Below, piece by piece: positions 23,365-34,161 of a stretch of 64,000 bases of DNA. Every line of letters starts with the position of its first letter. Within the stretch, counting starts at the first letter, position 1. The notes beneath the pieces are model-generated. The model searched no databases and had not been told where the DNA came from. It saw only the letters and a list, made by a program, of their open reading frames with translations. The DNA comes from Fallopia convolvulus. Taxonomy: Eukaryota; Streptophyta; Magnoliopsida; Caryophyllales; Polygonaceae. The stretch spans positions 30,443,683 to 30,507,682 of the forward strand of contig OZ024737.1 of the NCBI GenBank assembly GCA_964016875.1, in the 5' to 3' direction. A program made the translations under genes and the position numbers.

Positions 23365-23944
23365 CTAGTTTTACCCGTCGTACCATGTACGACTACGATT
23401 CGATATTTTATAGACATTGTAAATAGGATATTAATAAATTAAAATATAATATAAATTTTAATATAAATAATTTATTACTCGTAGAATGTATACTTTTTAA
23501 TCAAATATTATAATCTTCATATTTTATTACTTTTTATGTACGTAAATTTAGTGATTATCAAATATTTCAATCTATCTATTAAATATTTTATTATCTATTT
23601 TTATTAATTTTAAACATTATAAATATTTATCATTAATTTTTTTATAAAATAAAATCAATATATATCTATAAATAAATTCGTCAAAAGATTTATGATAAGA
23701 GATTTGTATTTATTTTGAAATATCTTATCTTTAATTTTAAATACTTGTATAAGGAAGCTTTCAAAAGATATTGTTATATTGAATAGATATTTGTTTGATA
23801 TTAGAGATAAATTTAAATAGTTAAAAAAAAATTTAGTAGAAAGAAGTTATAATAATAGAAATAAAATTTATTTTTTTAATTTGAGGTGGAGCCAAAATCG
23901 TTCTGGTGGCTCGAAAAGACACACTTTTAATATATAAAAACAAT
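23365..23944 (-). mobile_element. Small non-autonomous Helitron, uninterrupted copy
   Basis: The plus strand shows host A, then CTAG at 23,365-23,368. A perfect 7-bp-stem hairpin, gtcgtaccatgtacgac, follows at 23,377-23,393. AT-rich DNA then aligns along its whole length with the blocks of the split Helitron at 12,677-17,605. The 5' terminus (right side on the plus strand) is diverged: cttttaatatata is kept but the final tagttataga is not, so the end is placed by alignment. No protein is encoded. It abuts the KAS II promoter zone. Confidence 0.75.
23931..23939 (+). promoter_or_regulatory. Candidate TATA box of the KAS II gene
   Basis: tatataaaa is a good match to the plant TATA consensus and lies 243 bp before the KAS II start codon, leaving room for a leader of about 200 bp. 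The word is inside the terminal sequence of the Helitron (its ttaatatata block), so the core promoter may be transposon-derived. No other TATA was found between it and the ATG. Confidence 0.4.
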
Positions 23945-24173
23945 TCTAAATATGGGTCCGAGTTTGATCTCCCACTAAAAACTACTTGGCACTCTCTCAA
24001 CTTCCGGCGCTCCATTGTCACAAAATCCATCTTTGCATTGCAAGGTGAGAAAAACAATCCAAACAGGATTTCTGCAGAAACGAGGAACAACAAATACAAA
24101 TTCATCTCTCATTCTCCATTCGCTCCTTCGGATTCGAAATTCTTCTTGTTGCAAATCGAATTCCTTCTCGGCT

Positions 24174-27100
24174 ATGGCTGGAGGCTACGCGGCGGCGACA
24201 CCGCTGTGCACGTGGCTTGTGGCGGCTTACGTGTCCATTAGCGGTCAGAGAGGAGAGAAGAACTCCATCACTTCTTCAACTCTAACGCCAACTGGTGGGA
24301 CGAGATGTGCTCGAAAGAGGAGAAATGGCGGTATCGCTTCGAAATGTAGTTCTCAGATGATTCACAAGGGCTTACTTTCATCATTTAGTGGATCCAGCAT
24401 TCGAGAATTCACGAATTCTTGCCTTGCTTTCGAGCCCTGCGATGAGTACTACACTTCAAATGCAAATAGCGTGCTATACTCGCAATCCGGATCCAAATTT
24501 GGTCGAGCGACTCGGAAGCATAATCGTCGGATCAGCGGAGCTCTCAATTTGGGTAGTGAAGAACTCTAATGCCTCTTATCATTACACAATTCGGTTTCCT
24601 TGTGATTTTTTAGTCTGCTGATTTTACTGCCTCATGATGGAAGAAAAAAAAATTGCTATTTTCGATTTGCTTCCTAATGGAAGTAGAATTGTTGATGTGG
24701 AGCTCTACACTCAAATTTAATTTTACTGCTTCATCTTGGTTTTTGTCTGCCTAGTAGTTGAAGTGTAGAACTGATTATCTTGAGATTGGGATCTTGTGGG
24801 CTCTGATGCTTTTTTGGTCTTGATTTTCTGTATTTTCAATTTCACCTGAAGGATGTACGTTGGATATGTGCTATATCGTTATGCAAGTTGACATTAGTAC
24901 ATGGTACAATTTCCATGTTTCTGCTGTGTGATCTTGGAAAAACTTCTTGTCATTCACAATTCATGCCATTTTGACTAGGACCAGTTTGTTCTCCATGAAG
25001 GCCAAATATATTAAAGTTACTTTTTATGACATCAGACTTTTTCCTTACGTTTCTTATATGATCTCCTCCTCCTTTCTTACTTCAATTTAATCATTTATTT
25101 GAGATGTGCATAGATCACTGCTATGTGATCCTTTGATGTTGATGCCCCAATACCTGATTTCATAATTTGTAAAACTGAAATTCTGGCCTGCTATAAAACT
25201 TCAGCGCACATCCTATATCAAGCATATAGCATTCCTCAATTCTCAGTAAGAATCCTTAATTCCCTGCATATTTTTTATTTATTGTTTTGTTGTTAAAATA
25301 CAAACTGCTTGCTCTCTTTTGTCCTGGTCATACAAGTGCATTTAAATTCATACCATTGAGACTCAATAGTCTTCTCATTTACAGTTTTTATGGCTGCTGC
25401 ATTCTCTGAAAGCATTCATTTGCTTTGGATTATGAAGCATTATCTTGTGCTTTATGCTTTCCCCCATTGTAATGTGTTTTTATTACCTCACGGTCTTGTG
25501 TAGGTAAAACCATGGCTGTAGCCACCGAGCCTGCAAAAAATGTTTCAACTAAAAAGAAAACATTTACGAAAGAGAGGCGAGTAGTAGTGACAGGGATGGG
25601 TGTTGTCAGCCCACTTGGTCATGACCCAGATGGCTTCTACAATAATTTGCTTGAGGGTGTCAGTGGCATTAGTGAGATTGAGACATTTGATTGTGCCACT
25701 TTCCCTACGGTATTTACTTCTCTTCTCTCTTGTTGACGGGGAAACTTTGAAGGGTAAATTTACTTATATATTGTTTTGTTTTTCATAGAGAATTGCTGGA
25801 GAGATCAAGTCTTTCTCAACTGAAGGATGGGTTGCACCAAAGCTTTCCAAGCGAATGGATAAGTTCATGCTATACATGCTCACTGCAGGGAAGAAAGCTT
25901 TGGCCGATGGTAAAATTACAGAGGAAGTGATGAACGAATTGGATAAAACAAAATGTGGAGTTTTAATTGGCTCTGGAATGGGTGGAATGAAGGTACACTC
26001 TCAATTTGTAATTAATTCTTTCGGTATGGGTAATGAATTTGATGCCAGTTATAAAGCATTATTATTCTTTTTGTTTGAGCTTTTGGACTGATGGAGGAAG
26101 TGCCTACTCCAGCAGTCACACCTAGGGTTAGATAAGTGATCCACAATACATTGAAAGCTTAAATTTGTTGTTTTGATTTAGGGTCTATTTAACATTCAAG
26201 ATTTGTATGTGAGAGTTTCCCTGATACACTTGCTTACCTTTGCCGGCTATGTAAAGTATGGGTTAAACATTCCATCCAATATTTTTTTTACCTTCCATTT
26301 TCCTGCCCTATGAATTAAAATCTTATTTTAGTGGTCTTAAGTTTCAAGAATGCCTATGGTGATATCCGCATATATCGCTTTTTGCTTAAGCGAAATGTAA
26401 TTGATTTTGTGCCCTATACTTTCAGGTGTTCAGTGATGCTATAGAAGCTCTTCGTGTATCGTACAGGAAGATGAATCCTTTTTGTGTACCTTTTGCTACA
26501 ACAAATATGGGGTCTGCCATGCTTGCCATGGACTTGGTCCGTTGTGCTTATAAGTTGATGACATTATAATACTACTGAACAAACGATGTTGACCTTCATG
26601 CCTTTGTTTTTATATAACTGCAGGGATGGATGGGTCCAAACTATTCAATATCCACTGCTTGTGCTACAAGCAACTTTTGCATACTAAATGCTGCAAGTCA
26701 TATAATTAGAGGTGAAGCTGTAAGTGACTCCATGCATTTTACCTTTAAGCACTTATGTTTTAAATAGTTTCATACAAGGGTATCCATGAAACAATAAGGA
26801 TAAAATGGAAACAGGAGTTAACAGCCAAGTCAAGTTCACTACATTTATAATCTCCTTTTCAAAATTTGTTGAAAATGCAGGATATGATGCTTTGTGGTGG
26901 TTCAGATGCAGCAATAATTCCTATTGGTATATGTTTAAACTTTTCTTAGCTGACCCCTCAATTTAAAAGGAAAAAAAAATCATATTTCACTCTTAGCTTT
27001 TTGAGTTTGTCCCTAATGCAAAATTTGTGAGCTCGCGTTTGACTCCGAGTAGATCAAAATCTACAGGTTTGGGAGGTTATGTAGCTTGCCGAGCACTTTC

Positions 27101-28774
27101 TCAGAGGAATGAAGATCCTACTAAAGCTTCACGGCCTTGGGATATGGTATTGTAGTCATGATGCAATTTTCTCGCGAGTTTAGCCTTGTTAATGATTAAA
27201 GCAAGCAACGGTGACCTTGGCCCTTAAATTGCTTCCAAAGAATTTCACTGCCTATGGAGTTTCTTATAGTACAAGCTTTCAGACAATCCATCTCTTATCT
27301 ATGTTTTGCAACAGAACCGTGATGGATTTGTTATGGGAGAAGGCGCTGGTGTTCTGCTTCTTGAGGATTTAGACCATGCTTTGGTATGACAGTGCTATTG
27401 ATTCTTCTGTGAACAAACTAGTTTATGCAAATATTTATGTTCTTATTCTGGGATTTGGGTTTTAATTCCACAGAGAAGAGGGGCAAATATCTATGCAGAA
27501 TTTTTGGGTGGAAGTTTCACTTCTGATGCTTATCACATGACCGAGCCTCATCCTGATGGTACTTGTTTTTTGTTTGTTGAACTAGTTCCTTGCAAACACA
27601 TTAATGTGAAATTCTATTAACTTTGAAAAGTGAAGACATAAAACACGTTTTCCTATTCATACTAAAATTTCTGTGAAAATGACAAGGTGTAAACTGACCT
27701 TGTTTCCAATGTCTGCAAAAAGGGGTTGGTGTCATCCTTTGCATAGAAAAGGCATTAGCTGATGCTGGGGTATCCAGAGAAGATGTAAATTACATAAATG
27801 CACACGCTACATCAACACCAGCTGGAGATCTGAAAGAATACCGAGCTCTAATACACTGTTTTGGCCAAAACCCTGAGGTGTGTATATTGCACTTGAGCAA
27901 TCTTTGCTATTATTGTTCGTGCATGATTCTTATTATTAGGGTTTTGTATGCAGTTGAGAGTGAATTCTTCAAAATCAATGATCGGCCATCTTCTTGGAGC
28001 AGCTGGGGCTGTGGAAGCGGTTGCAACTGTGCAGGTACCCAAGTAAATGATAATGTTTTGTAGATGGACAAATTACTTATGCACCTAATGACAAAATGTT
28101 CACTTCTACATTCAATGATTCAGATTCAGATTCAGATAACATTTCCCATCTCCTCCTGTGAACATTTCATGCAAATCTATCATCATTTATTTTTAAAAAG
28201 CTGATAATTTAACTTCCCATCTCCCTTGGACTCCAAAGGCCGGGCACATGTGACATGACTCTCATTTTAGTTTGCTCAATTGTGGTTTAATTAATAATCA
28301 GCGTGTTTTCTATATATCAGGCTATACGAACTGGATGGATCCATCCAAATATCAACCTCGAATCCCCTGATGAAGGCGTGGTATGTTTCAGAGTGTCTTT
28401 GGATTAGGCGTTATAATACATTATGATGCGTAATCCAAACACACCAGTTCTCTATGTACACTCATTTTTGTCAATGTATTAATATATATTTGTAGCAAGA
28501 TTTATCTGTTGTTTTATGCTGCAACAACTGATTTTATTGTGTTGAGAACTTTGAACTCTGAGCAACGCCAAAGATTTTACCAAAAATTGTCACAACTGAC
28601 TTTTCAATCATATTTTGGACATCACTGATTGTAATATGCTTGTTGAATTTTAATCAGGACACTAATTTGCTCGTTGGCCCAAGGAAAGAACGACTCAACA
28701 TAAAGGCAGCGCTGTCTAATTCATTCGGTTTTGGAGGCCACAACTCATCCATTATCTTTTCCCCATACACTTAA
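24174..28774 (+). CDS. KAS2: 3-oxoacyl-ACP synthase II, plastid (KAS II), 13 exons
   Basis: Exons read as 24174-24552, 25504-25709, 25789-25992, 26426-26536, 26624-26719, 26881-26926, 27067-27146, 27315-27383, 27474-27558, 27723-27877, 27954-28034, 28321-28380 and 28658-28774; all introns are GT-AG and the frame closes to 562 residues. Exon 1 is a Ser/Arg-rich plastid transit peptide. The mature part begins near MAVATEP. Catalytic residues are Cys313 (STACATSN), His453 (NAHATSTPAGD), and Lys484 and His489 (SKSMIGH). The glycine-rich NSFGFGGHNSS lies near the C-terminus. Words such as GHDPDGFYNNLLEGVSGISEIE and MDKFMLYMLTAGKKALADG are of the KAS II type rather than KAS I. The enzyme elongates palmitoyl-ACP to stearoyl-ACP in the plastid stroma. 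Exon 7 ends RPWDM before NRDG, where relatives have Ser; this is the one unusual spot at a junction. Confidence 0.93.
24553..25503 (+). other. First intron of KAS II, 951 bp
   Basis: It starts gtagtga and ends cttgtgtag. It separates the transit-peptide exon from the enzyme exons. Joining 24,552 to 25,504 gives NLGKTMAVATEP in frame, the arrangement known from other plant KAS II proteins (GKAMAVA). The ATG at 25,512 is therefore internal, not the start. The intron is T-rich with no inserted element recognised. Confidence 0.8.
28393..28445. repeat. Short inverted repeat in KAS II intron 12
   Basis: The arms gtgtctttggatta and taatccaaacacacc enclose ggcgttataatacattatgatg and a cg. It is shaped like the remnant of a tiny foldback MITE, and starts 13 bp after the intron donor. 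Confidence 0.55.
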
Positions 28775-28956
28775 GCTAGATTTAGTAAAGCCTTGTCAAA
28801 ACTCTTTAGTAATGTCTTGTGCAGGTTGGTTCCTTTAATATCAAGGAAGTTTTTAGTTTAATATGTTTATTTAAGGTTACAATCACATGTAGAGATCTTG
28901 TCATTTTGAAAAATATCATGTGGATACCCTGATGTTTGAATTGTATATCATTTTAT

Positions 28957-29724
28957 GAGGTAAATTCACATGAAAATGAGGCTTCTTATGAAAATTAGAA
29001 ACAAATGAGGATCCTTAAAATTTGAGAAATGAATGGCTAAGATTAAAAGAGATAAAGACAAAGTGGTAATTTTGATGGAAAAAAATTATTTTATTTCCCC
29101 TTGTTTTTGCCAAAATCACAACATTTGACTATTTTATTACGTTCACATATTTTATGAATATGTTCACACTAGTATAAGACATGTTCACATATTATCAACT
29201 TAACAATTCAGAGATTTTATAATACGTTCACAAATATTGCAAGTGTGTTCACATATTAGTACTATTTGTTCATGTTTTATGTTCATATGTTCATGTTCGA
29301 TTAAATCATCATACATGCGTTAAAAGACTTAAAAAATTTGACCCAAAAAAATTAAAAATTTTATTATTATTTTTTCGCTTGTTTTTGCCAAAACATGACG
29401 CTTGACATTTTACATTCTGTTCACGTATTTTATACACATGTTCACATTATTACAATGGTTGTTCACAAATAAACACCTTTTAACTTCATACTCTTACATA
29501 TAATATTATAAATACGTTCACATATTAGTATTGCATATTCATGTTTTATAGTCATATGTTCATACTTGATTTATATCATTTTATATATGTAAAAAAAAAC
29601 TTTTTAAAAAAATTATTTTTTTTAATCGGATGGCCCATATTCATTTTTTAGTGTTTTAATTGGATGACCCATATTCATTTCTAGTTTTCATGATAAGGAA
29701 TATTTTCATTTGAATCAATACCTC
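28957..29724. mobile_element. TIR element (MITE) in the KAS II 3' flank
   Basis: The left arm gaggtaaattcacatgaaaa (then cttatgaaaattagaaa) is inverted at the right as gaggtattgattcaaatgaa, then cttatcatgaaaactagaaa. Arms are about 60-80 bp with mismatches. The body holds many gttcacat/gttcatg words. Flanks (attttat and attttac) resemble each other but are not a perfect target duplication. It starts 183 bp after the KAS II stop codon. Confidence 0.6.
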
Positions 29725-29929
29725 ATTTTACTTCCCATTGCTAAGCTCTAACATGTTATACTCCATTAAATCTTACAACAAGTAAAATTGTCCTCTTATA
29801 TCAATAAATACATAGCATTTAAATTTACCTATATATTCATATTCTTTTAGATTTGCCTAAATATTGTTTAATTAATTCTTGAAATATTGAAGAGAAATTA
29901 ATATATAATTCTTGTACTAATTGTGCATT

Positions 29930-30350
29930 TATTTGTAACTGAGTGCACATTTTTTTTTACGATGTATGTATGCTCTATTTTAGAGGAGTGTGCAAGACTT
30001 TATAACGAGTGTGCATAATTTTATTACTAAGTGTGTATGACCGTATAATTGGGTGTGCATTACCCCATAATTAAGTGTGAATGATGATATAAAGTTATGT
30101 ACACTCAATTATAAAATGTCATTCAAACTTAGTTACAAAAATTACGTACATTCACTTATATAATCATGCACACTCAATAACAATATTATGCACATTCACT
30201 TATGTAATCATGCACACTCAGTTATGTCATCATAAACACTCAATTAAAAAATCATGCACACTCACTTACAAAATTATGCACAATTAGTTATATAATCATG
30301 TTCAACCGTATGAAAAAACACCCACACTCATCCAAGAAACCATGCACATT
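29930..30350. repeat. Inverted minisatellite of a roughly 29-bp unit
   Basis: The right half (30,120-30,340) repeats ataatcatgcacactca plus ctta with variations about eight times. The left half (29,930-30,090) holds the complementary orientation (gagtgtgcataattttat, aagtgtgtatgaccgtat, gggtgtgcattacccc). The whole could fold into a long imperfect hairpin. No coding sense is seen. Confidence 0.65.
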
Positions 30351-30471
30351 CATTCAATTTTTTTTTACACAATTAGTAATATAAGATAAATCACAGTCAA
30401 TAACAAAATAAAACATTAGTAAATATTTTTGGCATATTCAGTTGTAACATAAAAGCACAATCACTTATAAT

Positions 30472-30912
30472 TAGAACTGTCAAAAACTGACCTAACCCAC
30501 TAACCGACCCGACTCGCCCGATAATTTTAGGGTCAAGACCCGAAAAATTTGAACCCGAAACCCGAAATAAACCGAACCCGATAGAACCCGAAACCCGTTG
30601 GGTTGACCGATTTAGTATATTTATAGAATTTTTTAAATTTATGTTGAAACTTATAATATATTTTATTATTAAAATAAATGAAAACAATATACTCCGTATT
30701 ATATTATAATAAAATATTAATATTTAATTAAAAATTGATTTTAATAATCATAAGAAAAAAAAAGATTTTAGACCCACTGGTCAACCCGACCCGACCAAAA
30801 ACCCGTTACAGCTTGATCCGATTGACTCGTGACCCGTAACGAACCGGAATGCGATTTAACCCGAACCCGAAATGACAGATTCCGAACTCGCCCGACCCGG
30901 TTGACAAGTCTA
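30472..30912 (-). mobile_element. hAT-type MITE, 441 bp, second copy
   Basis: The left end is tagaactgtcaaaaactgac and the right end ccggttgacaagtcta. A perfect 8-bp target duplication, cttataat, lies at 30,464-30,471 and 30,913-30,920. The ends carry acccga-rich sequence around an AT-only core. It is the same family and the same length as 6,265-6,705, in reverse orientation. No transposase is present. Confidence 0.88.
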
Positions 30913-30920
30913 CTTATAAT

Positions 30921-32369
30921 CCATGCGCCTTGCCAGCTAGCTATATGCTTCACGAATTCGGGTTTACCACCAAAGGTAGGTTCCTCGGTACTAAAAAATA
31001 TGCATTTGTTTTTAATGCACATATTGCTTTAAATTCAAACTTTTTTCATTTTTTGAAAAATGGTTTTTTTTTATCAACTTAAGTTATATGCATAAATGAC
31101 GACATACGTAAGGTTTGGCATACATTCGCCAAAATGTGCATCAATTTCCTTATTTTTAAAAATATACATCAATTTCCTTATTTTTAACAATGTGCATGGA
31201 CACCCGCCTAAATATGCATGAAAAATTAATGCACATTTAGTGCAAAATATGCCCACAATTGATATACTTGCCAAAGATTCAATGTCCATGAACATTGTCT
31301 AAATGTACATAAAAAAAATATCAATGCACAATTCACTACAATCTTATGCATCAAACATGAATTAATGCAAATCTATGAAGGTTTAGGTTCCGTTTTCACC
31401 GTTTTGGAAGCCGATTCCAATTCTGGTTTGGCGTAAAAAGAAAAAAGAAAAAAAAGAGGAAGTTGTTGGTTAAACTGGTAAAGTCGACAGTTAACCAGTA
31501 AAACCTTAAACTTATGGATAAACAGGTGATTTAGGTTTCGGTTTGGGCCGGTCCAGTCCAATTCAGCCCTTCAAACTTGAACCATGCTATGAGTACAACA
31601 TGCACAAGTCCATTGCGTCGTTTTTTCAAAAATTAAGCATATTTTGACAATAACTCGCCGGTTTTCCCCCTTTTAATAAAATGATTTGTGACTTTAATTA
31701 TTCTTAACTCATGCGAGATTCATTCGCACTTCTTATAGATTTGTCCATTCGTATGAAAATTAAACCAATCTGATAGAAATTGCTTCCTCGTGTAAAAAGA
31801 ATTATTTTACCATATTTTTATTTTTAAGGATTCATTATATAAGAATGCCCATGCTCTTTGCCTTTTATACATGACATTTGAGATAAATATAATCCTCTAT
31901 CAATTTTGGTGTATTTTAACTAAATTCACTTATTATTGTCACATTTTTCCTTCGGTCTTTCTATTGTATCCAAACTGGACGATGATGATGTTGTTATTGT
32001 TGTATGTAAGAACTGATGTAAACGGTGACTTTGTAAACTTATATTCTTTATTTTTGTAAATATTGTGTTTGCTTTTTTTTTTACAAGGACCAACCTTTGA
32101 TAATAAACCTTGAGTTTGTAAAGTAGATGATAAAGCTAATGAATTAGCTAAATTAGCTTACACCGACCTACTCGAACCAATAAAAAAAATGGTTAAACTT
32201 GGGTGAAGTTCGGAGACAAAAATTAACGACTATGTCACTATGTGTATGTATGTATTGAACTAATTTGAGGGCTAGAGGTGATCCTCCGAATACCCATGCC
32301 CGCTTATTACTTAAACATAAAAGATAGAAGATACTGTATAAGATAAATGCTGCTGTCTTGCAAGTGTTA
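30921..32369. other. Intergenic DNA upstream of eIF3d copy 2
   Basis: No gene is seen. From 31,010 to 31,340 the words gcacat, atgcat and gtgcatg recur on both strands, similar in style to the atgcac words of the MITE at 12,739-13,308. The rest is AT-rich. None of it resembles the upstream region of eIF3d copy 1. Confidence 0.4.
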
Positions 32370-32448
32370 TGTATTTAAGGGCTAGGCTAGAGATTTACTA
32401 CACAACTTGGCTTGGGATTTGCTATAGCTTTCCTCCTTCCTCTCGCCC

Positions 32449-34161
32449 ATGGGTTTCGAAATCGGCTCAGTACCTTTTAATCCCGACGGTTGGGGACCTC
32501 CCGACGCCACCGCCGCCGCCTCCAACCAGACCCTCAATGTCCCGTTTGCACCCTTTTCTCGTTCGGACAAGCTCGGCCGTATTGCGGACTGGACCCGCAA
32601 TTTCAACAATCAAGGTGGCCGTGGTTCCAACCGCAACGCCGCCGATTCCGTATTCGATTTCTCCGGCGATGACTCCTTTGCCTCCTCCCTTGCCGCGGAG
32701 GAAGATTCCTCCTTCCGCCTGGTCGACGGCAAGCCCCCACCTCGCCCCAAGGGAAACCCTAGATGGCGCGGCGGCTACCACCATCACAACCGCAATCAAC
32801 TCCCGCAGCGCCGGGACGAGGAGGTTGAGGCTCGCAAGCGCGAGGCTGAGAAGGAGCGCGCCCGCCGTGACCGCCTATACCATCTCAACCGCGGCGCTCA
32901 TCTACCCCGCCGTGAAGCTGCCATCTTGAAATCGTCGGTGGATATCCAGCCGGAGTGGAACATGCTGGAGCAGATCCCCTTCTCCACCTTCTCCAAGCTC
33001 TCGTTTTCCGTCCCCGAGCCTGAAGATCTGCTCTTCTGCGGCGGTCTGGAGTACTACGACCGCTCCTACGAGCGTCTCACGCCGAAGAACGAGCGCCGCC
33101 TGGAGCGTTTCAAGAATCGCAATTTCTTCAAGGTCACAACTACTGACGATCCCGTGATCCGCCGCCTCGCCAACGAGGACAAGGCCACGGTGTTCGCCAC
33201 TGATGCCATACTCTCTACTCTGATGTGCGCTCCTCGATCTGTCTACGGTTGGGATATTGTGGTTCAGAGGGTTGGAAACAAGCTTTTCTTCGACAAGAGA
33301 GACGGCTCACAATTGGATTTGTTGGCTGTTCACGAGACTTCCCAGGAGCCACTCCCCGACGCTAAGGATGATATCAATTCGGCCTATTCTTTGAGCGTTG
33401 AGGCTGCTTATATCAACCAAAACTTCTCCCAGCAGGTTCTTCTTAGGGATGGGAAAAAGGTAACCTTTGATGAGCAAAATCCCTTTGCAAATGAAGGGGA
33501 AGAAGTTGCTTCGGTTGCCTACAGGTACAGAAGGTGGAAGCTTGATGATGATATGTACTTCGTGGCGAGGTGCGAGCTCCAGAGCGTGCTTGAGCCCAAC
33601 AACCAGAGGCAATACCTTACCCTGAATGCTTTGAACGAGTTTGATCCCAAGTATTCTGGTGTCGATTGGAGGCAGAAGTTGGAAACTCAAAGAGGGGCCG
33701 TGTTAGCTACTGAATTGAAGAACAATGCTAATAAACTGGCCAAGTGGACTGCGCAGGCTATATTGGCTAATGCTGATATGATGAAGTTAGGATATGTATC
33801 TAGGGTTCATCCTAGGGATCACTATAACCATGTCATATTGGCCGTTGTTGGGTACAAACCAAAGGATTTTGCATCACAAATTAATTTGAGTACGGCTAAT
33901 ATGTGGGGAATTGTGAAGAGTATAGTTGATCTCTGTATGAAATTGAGTGAGGGCAAATATGTATTGGTCAAAGACCCCACAAAGCCACAAGTTAGGATTT
34001 ACGAAGTGCCTGCTGATGCTTTTGAGAATGACTATGTGGAGGAGCCATTGCCAGAGGATGAGCAAACTCAGCCTCCTACGGAGGAGGATAACGGTCTCAG
34101 TGCCAAAATCAGTGTAGCTGCAACTGATGTGGAGGACAAGGAAATTGATGTTGTTCCCTAG
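32449..34161 (+). CDS. Eukaryotic translation initiation factor 3 subunit D, copy 2
   Basis: The 570-residue product is a second intact eIF3d, intronless and of the same length as copy 1. It differs at seven positions: I68V; Leu to Phe in DDDMY[L/F]VARC; Pro to Ala in INLST[P/A]NMWG; and four changes in the acidic tail (A to T, K to T, E to K, A to V). Domains are as in copy 1: N-terminal RNA-binding segment, cap-binding core, acidic tail. Nucleotide differences are uneven: six in codons 3-14, none in codons 15-67, few to about codon 360, then many. The ATG (cgcccatgg) is aligned with that of copy 1. The leader and upstream DNA are unrelated to copy 1; a TATA-like tatttaag lies at 32,372. It could be a redundant gene or one with a different expression pattern. 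Confidence 0.93.
   Translation: MGFEIGSVPFNPDGWGPPDATAAASNQTLNVPFAPFSRSDKLGRIADWTRNFNNQGGRGSNRNAADSVFDFSGDDSFASSLAAEEDSSFRLVDGKPPPRPKGNPRWRGGYHHHNRNQLPQRRDEEVEARKREAEKERARRDRLYHLNRGAHLPRREAAILKSSVDIQPEWNMLEQIPFSTFSKLSFSVPEPEDLLFCGGLEYYDRSYERLTPKNERRLERFKNRNFFKVTTTDDPVIRRLANEDKATVFATDAILSTLMCAPRSVYGWDIVVQRVGNKLFFDKRDGSQLDLLAVHETSQEPLPDAKDDINSAYSLSVEAAYINQNFSQQVLLRDGKKVTFDEQNPFANEGEEVASVAYRYRRWKLDDDMYFVARCELQSVLEPNNQRQYLTLNALNEFDPKYSGVDWRQKLETQRGAVLATELKNNANKLAKWTAQAILANADMMKLGYVSRVHPRDHYNHVILAVVGYKPKDFASQINLSTANMWGIVKSIVDLCMKLSEGKYVLVKDPTKPQVRIYEVPADAFENDYVEEPLPEDEQTQPPTEEDNGLSAKISVAATDVEDKEIDVVP

Noticed and set aside
25512..25736. ATG at 25,512 as the KAS II start
   Set aside because: The upstream transit-peptide exon at 24,174 joins in frame across a GT-AG intron and matches the known layout of plant KAS II precursors.
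32449..34161. eIF3d copy 2 as a processed retrogene
   Set aside because: The coding region is intronless in both copies, and homology continues more than 1 kb into 3' flanking DNA that looks partly intronic. No A-tail is present, so a DNA-level duplication fits better.
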